A stretch of DNA of 64,000 nucleotides from Hyposmocoma kahamanoa (GCF_003589595.1 NW_020653750.1:4316908-4380907); one strand, 5' to 3'. Positions 10,291-22,135 are shown, counted from the stretch's first letter. The notes: generated from the sequence alone by a model not told the origin. Numbers and translations: made by a program.

Positions 10291-12702
10291 ATATGTACAT
10301 AACGTGTTAACGTCTCATAAAATATATTTTTCTGGTACAACATAGGTAACATAATCGTAAAAAGATTATTATTTTTTCCTGAATCTGGAATAAACCTTTT
10401 ACGTTGTCATTAATTAGATCAGATTCCCAGTGGGCAAAGCGGGATTTTTTATTACAAAATGTAATCCCATTTTCACGAGAAGCTTTGTGTTCCTTTTATT
10501 TATTTTAACTTAATCCTTTCTGTAGTGTATCAAATGTTGAATACTCCTTTTGTGAATATTTATAAATCAGAAAATAATATTCAGATATCTGAGCTGTCGT
10601 AAGGGACTACTAAGATTATGCTGATATTACGGTCAGTGAGTCTTAAAGGTGTTCAAGTTCTACAACAAGTTCCCGATATTCTTCACGAATATTCAGTCTT
10701 TACTTAAACCTAATACTTTTTGTGCAGCATTGTGGATTGTCATGGTAATACAAATTCTGTATTCTGTAAGTAATTACTCCATATCAGTCATAAATTAAAT
10801 TTTAAAGAGATTCCTAATACATAAACACGGTTCAACGAAATTTATTTGCCGGCAGCTCCTTGCCTGAATTAAGTGCGGTTTTTCTGTGCAACATCACAGT
10901 TCTCAGTAGCTGGTAATCGCGTCTGTAATTACAACAGTTCGCGGTAGCGGTCTCTCTGTGCCTGTAAGTATAATTACACTAGTCGTTCGAATGTGCCACT
11001 CTGGACACCGTTCGGAGAAGTTAAATAAAGCCCAAGACCTATTCAAACTAAACAAAATATTTTTCTATAATTTTAAAACGACTATACTTATTTGATGATA
11101 CTTTTTTGTTGAATACTTTGATGAAATGATCTCTTTCAAAATATAGGTTTTTCGGAAGCCATATTTCATAGTCTCATTATAGTAATTGCTCACTCGGGTT
11201 TCGATGCTGTGATTACGTAAATGGATATGGATAAAATAACGTGTTAACTAATATGATCATAATTTTTCGAAAATGGCACCTAAAGATAATATTGTTGTTT
11301 TTGAAAAAAAATTACTTACAAAATGAAAACTGTTGCGGGTGTGTTTGTTGTTGTTGTTGTTGTTGGGAAATTATAGTAATAAATCTCAACAATTCATTAT
11401 ACCTAAAGTGACCACAGCAAGTTTTCATATTATAAGTAGGTACATTTTAGGACAAACTATCAAAAACAACGAAAAAACATTTAAGTGCTATTTTCGCAAA
11501 ACGATGATCATGTTGGTTGACACGTCATTGCTTATCAGCACCCAGATAATAGATAGGTATCTATTATATATAATGTATAATTTAAAAATTTACGTTTTAC
11601 GTAAGATATTCAGTATTGTTGTACAGGTATATTTACTTCTTTTGTTTTATGTAAGTTACAACAAGTTTTTAGGCTACTATTAAATAGGAACGGCGGAAAT
11701 CATAGCCAATATCAGCATGTCCATAGTTTCTGAAAAATACGCTAATTCACAAGACAGTCTGTAGAGCGATGAGTTTCTATTGCGACTGGTTCGACAAGGA
11801 TATATGAGCATAGAGCGTACGTCTTGGATACCTTGCGTTGCGTTTGCACAGCGGCGATGTGCGTGAAATCGTTTCGGTAATGCTGTTTTAATCGACTCGT
11901 AATTGGATGTCATTTGGGGCGGCTCTAAATGCACACGCGGCTTCCAGGAAGTGTCAACACTTTGACACATAAGTACGTGAGTCGTGACAACAACGTGGCG
12001 ACAACCAATCCTTTTTATCACGAAATACAACGACACTGTGCAGTGACAATTGAATGTGTTTATGGATAATTTACGCTGACAGAGCGACTCTTGGTTTTTA
12101 CTCAGTATTTGCGACCTGTACCGTACCATTCTTCCATTTTTCCATCTTTTTTGGCCGTTGTTTTCAAAATTGTAGTTCTATTTATAATTTTGACATTTTT
12201 ATGTAAAGTAGGAGGCAAACGAGCAAACGAGCCACTTAATGGTGGTCATCGTCGCTCATGGACATCTGCAATATCCCAGGAGCTGCCAGCCTTTGACAGC
12301 CATATTGGCTCGCTTTTTGAAGAATACCATGTCATAGTCCAAAGGAAATAAGCTTCAGAGTGACCGTTTCATATCTTGCACAATCGAGAAAGGAACGAAC
12401 GTGACGTATCCTTCAGAATAAAAAAAAATTGAGTTAACAGAAAACCAGGTTTAATTTTAAAATAATCCTCATCATCATCATCAGCGAATTACCCACAAAT
12501 ATTTAATTTGATAAAATTCAACTTCGCTCGCCGTAATAAAAATTTTCAAAACGCCGTACAATAATAGAGTGTTTACATTCATACTTAGATACACGGGTAC
12601 TTACAAGGGTAGACGTATCTGCAATCTAGAGGACAACAGACTATAGACAAAGGTATACTAACAAAATACCTACTTGTATGTACTTACCTACCCGTCGACT
12701 AG
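10291..12702. other. Non-coding; one unassigned open frame and a (TTG)n repeat
   Basis: A short TTG/TGT microsatellite lies at about 11341-11364. A 149-codon minus-strand open frame (11680-12129) has no recognisable domain, and its composition is not convincing for coding. An ATC triplet run is near 12470. No gene can be supported. Confidence 0.45.
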
Positions 12703-12942
12703 CTATAGTCCATTTGTTTAGGTACTTAACTAAATGTAAACAATCTTGATACATCTTTTTATTGAAACACATGCTTTACAAATGAATAGGTATAAAAATA
12801 GGCATGCAATTTCATATGAAGCTAAGTATTTGTATTTTGTATTTGAAGGTAAGGGGAAATCATTTTATAAATGTATATTTCATTATATAGACATCTCAAG
12901 ATTGTTTACATTTATTTAAGTACCTAAACTGATGGACTATAG
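12703..12942. mobile_element. MITE with TIRs of about 50 bp (CTATAGTCCAT ends)
   Basis: The left end ctatagtccatttgtttagg continues through acttaactaaatgtaaacaa. The right end is its complement with few changes (ttatttaagtacctaaactg, atggactatag). The element is about 240 bp and non-coding. The TA at its tips fits a TA target site, as in Tc1/mariner-derived MITEs, but with only one copy here the class is an inference. Confidence 0.75.
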
Positions 12943-13167
12943 GTACTGCGTACTTATGGTTACGTTCGGTTTAACAATGTATTTCTAGACTCCACAAAGT
13001 CTTCTTTGTGTGGAGCTTAGACTTCGTCGTCGTCCAACTTGAGAACAATGACATACAAAGAAATATTGAAAAGTACAAAATCTTTTAAGTGAGTTTAAAA
13101 TAATAAGTTCGGTACAGCTACAAAACACAGAAATACATTTTAATAATCTCAGTACAGAGTACTAAAC

Positions 13168-13273
13168 AAACGACCTCAATAGCTCGTGGAATTACATCTA
13201 AGTATTTGCTAAGTTTTATTGATATCGGTTACACAAAAGTGTGCAAAACCGGTTTCATTCCGTAGTTTGCCAC
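13168..13273. mobile_element. MITE family 2, left half of a copy split by a BEL element
   Basis: Matches the first third of family 2 (cgacctcaatagctcgtgga, attacatctaagtatttgc) and stops abruptly at 13273, where a retrotransposon LTR begins. The missing part resumes at 14543. Confidence 0.8.
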
Positions 13274-13456
13274 TATACGGGACTTAACACAGGATAATAA
13301 AAATCGGCGCTCACAGTTTTCACATAATATGTCTGTGGTTTAAAGTATATTGAGAGAAAAACGCCTTCAATTAGAGCATAGCAAAATCAATAATTAAAAT
13401 AAGTGCTTCTTATAAAATTTAGGCGCTATTTATAAAAAAGTTTTCATGCGTGAACA
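13274..13456 (-). mobile_element. 3' LTR of a BEL/Pao retrotransposon remnant
   Basis: Read on the minus strand, it starts tgttcacgcatgaaaac and contains a TATA-like tataaatagcgcctaa and aattgaaggcgtttttctc. It matches 14375-14542 in the same orientation, so the two are the LTRs of one element. At about 183 bp these LTRs are short for a BEL element. Confidence 0.8.
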
Positions 13457-13559
13457 TTCCTCCGGCCTTTGAAAGCTTGCCTTTCAATCAGTAATACTTG
13501 CTTCAGGAGTGGACAAATTTTTGAAAAGTCTCTTCTTACAATTTCTGTAAAAGTTTTGC

Positions 13560-14195
13560 TATCGGCCGCCATCAGTGCCAGGAGACACAGCTACAAATCG
13601 ACCCAATTTCCATTTTAACGGTGTAAGATTTTCCTCCTTAAGAACTACTAGAACGTTCATCGTCAATGCGTCTTTACAAGTACCCCCTTGATCTTCTGAG
13701 ACAAAATCTTTGCTCCATCTGTACCAAAAATGTTGTCGAATTTGTCAATTTGCCGGAAACGATTCAAGCGATTGTTTGGCACATTTGATAATCCTGGCTT
13801 GGCAAGGAAGTGAGCGGTCCTGGTACCAATGACATTAGGTCTTCTGGATCGCTCGAGAGAGGGGTACGTGATCGTGGATTCAGGATTGCTACAATTTGGA
13901 CAATGGCATTACAAAGCTCTATAAAAGTTAAGTTACAATTGCCCAACACTCTTTGTAAATGATATTTGGTCGACTTTACACCAGCCTCGTATAAACATCC
14001 GAGATGTGGCGGCTGGAATAAAACAGAAATTTGTTTCTTTATTGGAGGCCTCCGACTTACTATTTTGAAAGGTAACGACCTTAACGGTAAGCACCAACAA
14101 ATGATAGACCATTGTCGGAATATATATATGGTTTTGAGTTTCCCCCTACGCGCAATGAATCTGCGCATTGCTGATAAATAATTATTGCTTGTCAA
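13560..14195 (-). pseudogene. BEL/Pao pol remnant: integrase end plus DUF5641-type C-terminus
   Basis: On the minus strand the segment 14195-13764 contains HLGCLYEAGVKSTKYHLQRV, NLTFIELCNAIVQ and ILNPRSRTPLSSDPEDL. These are typical of the end of a BEL/Pao integrase and the domain after it. A shifted frame at about 13740-13560 continues with WSKDFVSEDQGG and LTPLKWKLGRFVAVSPGTDG, matching the usual PPLKWKLGRI motif of DUF5641. Protease, reverse transcriptase and RNase H are missing, so the element is an internally deleted derivative that cannot move by itself. The family call rests on motif recall. Confidence 0.85.
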
Positions 14196-14374
14196 GTCAC
14201 CAACAAGTTCAATGTGGATAGCCTTTGTCGTGAAACATAAAAATGGCTATGTGCACCTTCACCAGCGTACATCCACGACCTTGACGACTAGCAGTTAAGT
14301 TCACTTAATTCTTGATTTGAAGCTTATATATCTTTGAATCCACGTAGTCAAAATCCGGTTTCGGTTTAGAACCA

Positions 14375-14542
14375 TGTACAAGACAATACAAGAATTAATA
14401 AAAATCAGTGGTCACTGCTTATAGTATATCGAGTGAGAAAAACGCCTTCAATTGGAGTATAGCAAAATCAACTATTAAAATAATTTCTCCTTATAAAAGT
14501 TAGGCGCTATTTATAAAAACAAGTCTTCATGTACGCGTAACA
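14375..14542 (-). mobile_element. 5' LTR of the BEL/Pao remnant
   Basis: On the minus strand it starts tgttacgcgtacatgaagac, contains tataaatagcgcctaac, and ends ttgtaca. The next bases are tggttctaaacc; a TGG directly after the LTR is where a tRNA primer-binding site normally begins. The opposite LTR is 13274-13456. Confidence 0.75.
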
Positions 14543-14670
14543 GAAAAAAATAAATGGGATCAAAGAATAATCAAAATCGGTTCACAAATACCGTGAGTTA
14601 CCGCGTAACAATACAAAATAAAACATAGAGTCGAATTGAAAACCCCCTTCTTTTTTAAAGTCGGTTAAAA
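14543..14670. mobile_element. MITE family 2, right half of the split copy
   Basis: Resumes with aaatgggatcaa and continues through aatcaaaatcggttcacaaa to the family end ttaaagtcggttaaaa. Part of the middle of the MITE is missing at the junction, and no target-site duplication of the BEL element is visible. Confidence 0.8.
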
Positions 14671-15966
14671 CGAGTCTTCACCTTTATAGGAACTAAAACA
14701 AGTTATTGGACATAATATAGGTACTTTCACACCTCATTATTGCAAAATTTCTAATTAAGTTTAGAATTCTAAAAGGCGAAGAAACATTGTTGTGTATTAC
14801 GTTTTAAAAAATAAAAAAAAGTAAAAAAAAACGCAAAGCTTTAATAAGAACAGGACAGTACAGTAACAGGACAGTTAACTGTCAAATAAATTTATATGCA
14901 CCACTTATTATTAACAATCATTAAATATGTTTTGTTTAATAACTTGTAAGTTAACTACGTACATCGTAATTAAAATATGGAAACGCAATTTTTTGCCAAA
15001 AAAGGAATGTTTATATTTTACATTCATTACCGTACGTGATAAGTGTCGTCACGTTATAGTATGCCATGTATCATACGTGGTGGTGTACTTATTTATACAT
15101 TGTTATATAAATATTATAGTTTGGCGGTACCACAGACATATTTTTTTGTGGGAATGTTCTCTGTGGGATAGATATATTGAGCGATATTGAATTTTGTTTT
15201 AAAACGTCACAAAACATTCGTTAAAGAATTAATCGTAATTACTGAAATTGTACTTCGTACTTAACACTTATATTAACTTCAAAAATTGCTTACCATTTCC
15301 TTACAGTGACGTTCGTATAAAAGGAAATTAAATAATTAGATAATTCTTTTCCTTGTAACATGGATAATCATGTAATGTAGCACCGATAAGATACACATAT
15401 TTATATGACATGCGTAGTACGAGTATACGTTATTTGTATATATACATCACCTAACACATAGTATACATATGCATAAATAATACATTGTGTTAACAAGGAT
15501 GGTAACTAGGTAGGCTAGGTAGGCGTTTGAAGGCTCGAACGTTTGTAATTGCTGTTTTGCCGGTGCGGCAAATAATGTTTTTCAAAACAAATTTAAAAAA
15601 AAACGGAAAATTGGGCTTAAAAGCGTTATAGTTTATTCGTATTATGTAAGATAGACATATAGAAAAAATAAAAAACTTACTTTTTTAAAACTTTTTGTTT
15701 TAACGTGTTAATGAAACAAAAATATTTTAAATTTATGTATTCCAGTGTATCTATGAGCGTTTTTCTAAACAAAGCCGACTGTATATTTTATATTAATTTT
15801 AATAAATAAAATCAAAAAGTCCTCTGCTTTTAGGGAACGCGTACTTACGCGGCGCGAACCTGCTGAGAGGCAAAGAAAAACAAATACAATATTTGTTATG
15901 CAAGGATGCAAAGTTGTTGTTTGACGCGAGTGCATGTATTGAAACCTGGGCAAGTGAAGGATACCA
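14671..15966. other. Non-coding, no feature recognised
   Basis: AT-rich with A runs near 14809-14830. No coding signal or shared repeat was seen. Confidence 0.5.
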
Positions 15967-16135
15967 AGGGCCGTATTCCAGAACTCTACTCCATGCTCAA
16001 GTCAGGATCTGAGTATGATTTCAAGCACTGGAAATACGACCCTAATGGCCAGGGACTTGAGTACGATTTCGAGTGCTTTAAACCATACTCAAATCCTGAC
16101 TTGAGCATTGAGTAGCGTTCTAGAATACGACCCTA
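15967..16135. mobile_element. MITE family 1, copy 2
   Basis: Inverted ends agggccgtattccagaactc and the complement of ttctagaatacgaccct, with the central extra terminal motif ggaaatacgaccctaatgg. About 169 bp. Confidence 0.85.
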
Positions 16136-17105
16136 TGATTGAATCACGAGGGAAGCGAGTATTTCAAGCCACGAGACGCAAAACAATAACACACAACTTG
16201 TTGCCGACCAAAACACACAACTTTTCACCTTACTATAGCGAAAAAAATGGTATATATGAAAGAAAAACAATTGAACTATAACAAATCAGTTTTATTGATT
16301 CATACATCAATAATCATTTAATAAATAAAATTGGGTATCGTAGTCAATTTAATGTCAACAATAATAAGAATAAAATATACGAACAGATTTATATTACATA
16401 AATATTGTACGCCATATCGCGTAATTGAACATGTCATTAGGTGTTTTTTTCGTCAAAAGAAAAATTTTGGTGCGCCACAGGCCATTGTCAAATTCGAATT
16501 TCAAAAACCTTTTCCACAGTAGCGTGGAAAAAACGCTTTTGCGCGTACATTTCTAATAAGAAAGAAAGCCTTTCCGAGCCAGTGAGGTGAAAATTTATTC
16601 CTCGGCAGGCGGTGCGGAGCGATCGAAACGAAAGGAAACGAACGTAGAAATAAACAAAAAACATTATCGCCCTAGGCCGTATGATAAAATACCGTAGTTT
16701 GGCTGCACGTTAAACAACTATTTACAAACAAGTACATATGATGAAAAACAAAATTTATTAGAATATTATGTCTCAATTTTTTGTTTTTGACGTTTTGACG
16801 CAAGTCATTGTATATTTGCGTATATAAGATAATAAACGATACGTAAACGAATTCCGAGAAAATCTATTCTTGGTAAGAGAAATACTGATAACCAAGTTTA
16901 ATGTACTAATAAGTACTAAGTTTAATGTAATACTTATAAGTAATCTGTTTTATTCGTAATTATATCTACGTATTTACACATTTACCTTATTTGTATGATC
17001 TTGTTCTACTTATACGTAAGTACTAACATGGATAACACACAACGAACACAGTGATGTACACATTACTTATGAGCAATCGTTGATGTATAAAAGAATATAT
17101 ATAAT
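16136..17105. other. Non-coding, no feature recognised
   Basis: AT-rich sequence without recognisable genes or shared repeats. A modestly GC-richer patch lies at 16560-16640. Confidence 0.5.
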
Positions 17106-17388
17106 AGCAGTAGAAATCTTTGTGAAAGAGTTCGTCCAGGAAATTACTGCGCCCTTCCCTATTTTTGCCGCGAAGCAGTAATATGATGAGCACTACTACG
17201 TTCCGGTTTTGAAGATAAGGGAAACTACAGGCACATGAGACTTGTCAACTTTATGTCTCAGGGCGACGGGCACAGTGGAATTGCTTTGTGAAAGCTCTGA
17301 GTGGCACTGCAACTGTCGTGAACAGGTGAATCACCAGACGCGCAGGCGCACAATTTGTTCGTCCCACACTGGTATTATAAAAAAAAAG
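17106..17388 (+). repeat. Metulj-like SINE, copy 1
   Basis: Runs from gcagtagaaatctttgtgaa through gttccggttttgaag to an A-rich tail (ggtattataaaaaaaaag). The order of conserved blocks (head with gccgcgaagcagtaat, gttccggttttgaag, aaactacaggcaca, caccagacgcgcaggc, A tail) matches the Metulj-type SINE of Lepidoptera as I recall it. Confidence 0.8.
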
Positions 17389-17588
17389 TATTAATAAACT
17401 ATGATAGGAGAACCGTCATTAGCTAGAGAGTCTTTTGAAGCAACAAATAGCGCAATGTGTACCTACGATTAAAGTACTGAACAAAAGTTATATAAACTCC
17501 GAACTAAGCCAAGTTTTCACAAGAAACGTGTACCTAAATGCGAAACGTATTTTAGGATTGCAACAAGGTGTTAGTTCTTTAATTAGGC

Positions 17589-17648
17589 TGTTGCTTACCA
17601 CCAGGTGCACGACTTGTTCGTCCCGTGACTTGGTGTCATAAAAAAAAG
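17589..17648 (+). repeat. Metulj-like SINE, 5'-truncated fragment
   Basis: Only the last 60 bp are present (cttaccaccaggtgcacgac to the A tail). This is a typical product of incomplete target-primed reverse transcription. Confidence 0.8.
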
Positions 17649-18130
17649 ATTTTTTTTAATATTGCAAATCCATCACGATGCTTAAATATATACAGGGTTA
17701 TTTTTAAAATACTCATAACCTTGCAAGACTATAATACTAACATCATGAACAACAATTTTGTTCCATGACTTTTTATAAAATATAAAAATTTTACCAAAAA
17801 GAACTGTTCTACTATTTGAGACTTTTTAGATCTTTATTTGGTAGTAAGGTAAGTTTAAACGTGCAAGCATATGCAAGTGTACTCCGGGACTCCCACCCCA
17901 GAGTTATTACCGTGTAGAGCGATCTATTAAAATATGTTTATTTTTGTATGAACGTAAAATCTGATGAATTATTAAAAGGCATGGTTGTTTACGATGTCAG
18001 TGATATCGTCCTGCGAGGTTATTGGTATTTTACAAATAACCCGTACTTAATATAAGACGGTTAATTAATATTTCGCATAGATACGAAACATCTTTTCTAA
18101 TATAGTGTAGAGACGGTTTTATATGAATTT
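17649..18130. other. Non-coding, no feature recognised
   Basis: AT-rich spacer between SINEs. Confidence 0.5.
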
Positions 18131-18350
18131 CGACGACCTCTGTGGTCGAGTGGCTTGCACAAGGTTTTCATGGTATCGCCGGTCCTCGGGTTCGCTCCCC
18201 CAACGCGACGGGTCAATGTAGAAACTAACTTTTCTACATTTTCTCGGGTCTGGGCGTTTGTGGTACCGTCATTGTTTTCGATTTCCACAACACAAGTGCT
18301 TGGTACTTACTTTGGGATCAGAGCAACGTATGGGATGTTGTCTAATATTA
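18131..18350 (+). repeat. tRNA-derived SINE family C
   Basis: Head cgacgacctctgtggtcgag with a tRNA-like A box, and a B-box-like motif cgggttcgctcccc. The body has aacttttctacattttctcg and tctgggcgtttgtggtacc. This resembles a common lepidopteran SINE type. Only one copy is in the window, so its ends are approximate. Confidence 0.6.
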
Positions 18351-18448
18351 TATATGAAATGAATGGCTTTGTCTAATGTCGCTGATTAACACTAGTTATT
18401 TGTAGTAGAGCTTACTCGAAATGTTCACACGTTGTATTTTAAACCAAG

Positions 18449-18575
18449 GTTTTTTTTAAACCAAGTAACGGGACGAACAAGCCGTGTGGCTGGTGATAAG
18501 CTACACGCCAGTGCATATCAGTTGCAGTGCCACTTGGAGCTATAGATCACACAGATCTGAGGGGCACTCCCACTG
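18449..18575 (-). repeat. Metulj-like SINE, 3' half of a copy split by an insertion
   Basis: In plus-strand order: a poly-T tail, accaagtaacgggacgaaca, then gttgcagtgccact, acagatctgaggggcactcc and cactg. The match ends at 18575 and resumes at about 19387. Confidence 0.75.
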
Positions 18576-19386
18576 TCCCTATCTACCGACCCGAGAGATA
18601 GGGTTTTCCGGAGAGACTACGGGCTCGACGGCAAGACCAGGGAATGGCGGGCGTCCGGGCCAAGCTCTTCGCCAGTGATACGCCTTTGCGGGCGTCTCTG
18701 GCAGACTCGGACTTGGGTAAGGACTCGCTGGGGTTTGTGGTTAGCTGTAGAGGCGGACATGTTTGTCTGTCCCGGTTTTGCATGTGTCCGGGGCGTCTGT
18801 CTCGTGAGCAGATAGCGCGTCTTAGTAGCGGTCTAGTTGAGGGCCTGTATGCGAGGAGGCGCGCGGGACACGTTAGTTGCCCTTTAAGTTGGAAGCTATG
18901 TCCGGACAATGTCGCACTAGCTCTCCGGGCTAGTAGAGGATAAGATAGATATCCTCCGGACCCCCCAGTCGCTTAGGCATTGGGAACTGGAGAGACGTCG
19001 TTTTGCAGCGTCGGGAAGAGAGCGTGCGTTGCAGCTCCGCCATCAATGAAGAGATTTGGTAATGGACTCAGAGTCGACGCCTTAGCGGTGGCAACCGCTA
19101 GTTGTGCAATGCGCAACGAGCAGTGAGCGTGCCTACAGCTTACCGGAGCTATCTGGAAAATTGGGAGGGTTACTGCATGTGTACTCGGGGCGGCACTCCC
19201 GAGGCACTAGCCTCTCGAAGAACTGAATGAAGTCAAGTGACAGAGGCCTGTGACAACCCTGTACACTGGCTGATCTGGGGTCAGAACCTGAACTTATAAG
19301 ATTCCTGTGCGCGCGCAGGTTATAGTGCCCTTCTCGTATACCCTCAGGGTCACTATACAAAACTAATGTAGAAAGATATGGGGGCT
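18576..19386. mobile_element. Unclassified GC-rich insertion inside a SINE
   Basis: About 810 bp that is visibly richer in G+C and CpG than its surroundings. The flanking SINE sequence resumes right after it. A short duplication, ctgtc, at both junctions (near 18573 and 19385) may be a target site. Open frames of about 100 codons exist on both strands (18644-18943 plus, 18583-18909 minus, 19133-19426 minus), but none shows a motif I recognise. It could be part of a retrotransposon 5' region or another transposon class. Confidence 0.5.
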
Positions 19387-19540
19387 GTCTGCCCATCATC
19401 TTTAGGCACAAGTTGACAAGTCCCATGTGTCTATAATTTCACCAGCACCCCTACCCTTCAAAATCGGAACGCAGTAATTGGCTTGGCGGTAGAAATAGGT
19501 AAAGTGGTAGAGTACTTTAGGAGCTCTATTGCTACTAAAA
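19387..19540 (-). repeat. Metulj-like SINE, 5' half of the split copy
   Basis: Continues with acaagttgacaagtcccatg, aatttcaccagcaccccta, cttcaaaatcggaacgcagt and ends gagctctattgctact, in the same order as the intact minus-strand copies. Confidence 0.75.
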
Positions 19541-19611
19541 AGTTCTCTTTATTTAGTAGCTTGTACAGAGTAGTAATCTCCTACGCATTATTTATTTTTA
19601 TTTACTTTTAA

Positions 19612-19785
19612 TTGCCACGCAGAGATCCCGGAGCCGGGAATCGTATTTGTATCGCCTAAATTTATTTTTCTCGTGAATTTGGGTGCAACTCGTGGTTGAC
19701 TATGTGATTGTCCATGGCACTCGCCATACAGAAATTCTCTAGTATGGGGTTGTGAGTGTATGTGTTATTTTATTATTATGTTATT
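19612..19785 (+). repeat. tRNA-derived SINE family B, degraded copy
   Basis: Shares ctcgtgaatttgggtgcaac, tatgtgattgtccatggcac and an ATT-rich tail with the family B copies. The pol III head is degraded. Confidence 0.65.
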
Positions 19786-20820
19786 AATTTAATGTAACAC
19801 GTTCATTCAGATAGTCTAGATCCATATAGCGAAACGGTGTACCCCGTACGTATCATATTCTGATATTAAATTTTACGCTAAAAGCCGTTCTTGTCCATGA
19901 ACGGGCTAAACCACCATTTTTTTTTAATTCACTTAAAAGAAAACAGGCTGTAACAGTATACGTAAATGAAAACAATAACGTAAATAAAATTATTATTAAT
20001 TTTATGATAGGAACGTATAAATTAAAAGCCAACAAAAATAATTTCACGTATAGGTAAGCGAGCGAACTAAATTCCACTTTTTCTTACTAACGAGAGAGGT
20101 TGTTTGACAGGAATTTGGTAAAAGATCTGTGTTAAACAGAAACACGGGTTTCCTGCGATTTCTTTATAAACTATTTCTGGAAAGTTCTGAGAGGCAAAAT
20201 ATCGTTTTAAATTTAGATTCCCTGTTTAAATGAATTTGAAAATCGAACACTGTAGCGTAAACAGTAAAAACGATCATCGTTAATGCTAAATTTCCTTCGT
20301 TATTGACGGTTCTGGATCATTTTACATTATTAATAAGATTTTCATTAGAATCTTATTAATATTGGACTTTGTTTACTTCAAAGTTACGTCGTTTACTTCA
20401 TGTAGTTTACTACTACACACTTCCAGCTAAATCAGAATCCATGTTACAATTTATAAAAATAAAGGACATAGTAAATCAAGTTAGATATTGTCAACCTATC
20501 GCAACAATAAATTTAATCTCAAAAATAACAAAACAAATACATATGTACTATATCGCTTGCCATTTGCCTCAGCCACCTAAAAGTGAAGAGCTTCACTTTG
20601 CAATATTATCGCCAAAGTAGCAATGTTGCAAATTGGAGCACATTTCGTTTTCAATGCAATGAAGAGACAGTCTATAGTCACAGCAATTTTGTTATAAGGA
20701 GTGATCGGAATTCAGGGAGTTAATTTGCATAAAATTGAAGGTTTTCATAATATGGACATACCCGTTTCGTCATGAATGCGCATAGAATGTATTTTTTATT
20801 GTTTATTTTCGAAATGTGTT
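19786..20820. other. Non-coding, no gene recognised
   Basis: AT-rich. A small hairpin (ttaataagatt with an 8-base loop and aatcttattaa) lies at about 20331-20360. An 83-codon plus-strand open frame at 20369-20620 has no recognisable features. Confidence 0.45.
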
Positions 20821-21110
20821 TTTTTTACATAATATCAAGTGTCAGGGCGAACAAATGGTGCGCCTGATGTTAAGTTACACGCCTGTCCATATCAGTTGCA
20901 ATGCCACTCAGAGCTTTAAATTGCAAAGATCTGAGACGCACTGTCATTGCGCCCGTCACGCTGAGAAATAAGTTGATAAGTCTCACGTGCCTGTAATTTC
21001 ACCAGCACCCTTACCCTTCAAGACGGGAACGCAGTAATGCCATTGCTGCTTGGCGGCAGAAATAGGTAAGGTGGCAGTGCTTTTCTGGACGAATTCTTTC
21101 ACAAGGAGCT
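20821..21110 (-). repeat. Metulj-like SINE, copy 2
   Basis: Full-length minus-strand copy: A tail (as T) at 20818, then gggcgaacaaatggtgcgcc, cttcaagacgggaacgcagt, and an end at cacaaggagctc. Confidence 0.8.
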
Positions 21111-21733
21111 CAATTTCTATTCGTACCAAAATATAGGTTGCCTCATGTTTCTTTTTTAAAAGGCTAAAATATTTAAATACGTAGGTACCTATAGAAACAT
21201 AACTACAATATTATTTTTTGAGAAAATTATTAGTAGCAAATGCTTGACAGAAAATAATCGATGTACTATTTGTGCCTACCATCACGATGTACCTTTCTTG
21301 TACTTCTGGCGCACCCTTTGCAAGAATCGGAGAGTACCTTACACCGATTGGATGGCAAGCAAGTTCAGGGGAAACCTTTTAAAGCAACAAAATATACAAC
21401 ATCTATTGAAAATGAATATGGGCTCAGACGATACAAATTTAATGTCATCTCTCGAGGTGCAACTGAACTCGGGACTGGATGCGACTCAAATTTAATTATT
21501 TTTTGACAAGCAACCAGTCCCGGAATCATATGATACTCGCATTTGGGCTCATTCAGGTTCCGTTGCAAATTTAAGCCGACGCCGGGTTCAGATGCTACAA
21601 ACCCCCCATCGTTCATCACCGGAGTCGGCTCTTTGGCAGTCGTGGCCAAATGGCGTTAATGTTATATACTATTGTGGCCCAGAACTCAGCCACGCTGCTG
21701 ATATGTATGCCATCGTTACAATACTAAGAAGCA
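21111..21733. other. Non-coding or unassigned, with short open frames
   Basis: The segment 21240-21660 is somewhat richer in G+C and carries overlapping frames of 80-94 codons on both strands (21244-21506 plus, 21365-21649 minus). None has a recognisable domain. The block lies between two same-orientation SINEs and may be a transposon fragment. Confidence 0.4.
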
Positions 21734-21768
21734 TATAAAACCTCGCCGCTGTTTTATCGCTATCAGTT
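21734..21768 (+). promoter_or_regulatory. Candidate TATA plus initiator core promoter
   Basis: TATAAAA at 21734-21740 is followed by the arthropod initiator TCAGTT at 21763-21768, with its A 31 bases from the first T. That spacing is right for an insect core promoter. The sequence before it begins tgttatatactattgtgg near 21660, which could be the start of an LTR. No gene was recognised downstream before the SINE at 21831. Confidence 0.35.
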
Positions 21769-21830
21769 ATTATTTCTATCGCTATATTTTATCTGCCATC
21801 ATCGCCTATGTTTGCTTAACACAAATCTTG

Positions 21831-22135
21831 TTTTTTATGATACCAAGTGATGGGTCAACAAGTCGTGCGCCTGGTGGTAAGCGACACGTCTGTCTGTAAC
21901 AGTTGCAGTGTCACTCAGAATTTTAAATCGCAAAGATCTGAAAGGCACTGCCACTGCGCGCCGTCATCCTCAGACATAAGTTGACAAGACCCATGTGCGG
22001 GTAATTTCACCAGTACCCTTACCCTTCGCCGGAGCCGGAACACAGCAATGCTCACATTACTGCTTGGCGGTAGAAACAGTTAAGGTGGCCGTACTTCCCT
22101 GGACGAACTCTTTCACAAGGAGCCAGCTCTACAGC
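21831..22135 (-). repeat. Metulj-like SINE, copy 3
   Basis: Full-length minus-strand copy starting ttttttatgataccaagtga and ending tttcacaaggagccagctct. Confidence 0.8.

Noticed and set aside
11680..12129. 149-codon minus-strand gene
   Set aside because: No recognisable domain, no splice or promoter support, and ordinary composition; a frame of this length can occur by chance in 64 kb.
16331..16522. Small gene of about 63 codons
   Set aside because: AT-rich, no motif, no context; not distinguishable from chance.
18644..18943. 99-codon gene in the GC-rich insert
   Set aside because: GC-rich DNA has few stops, so frames on both strands are expected; no motif was recognised.
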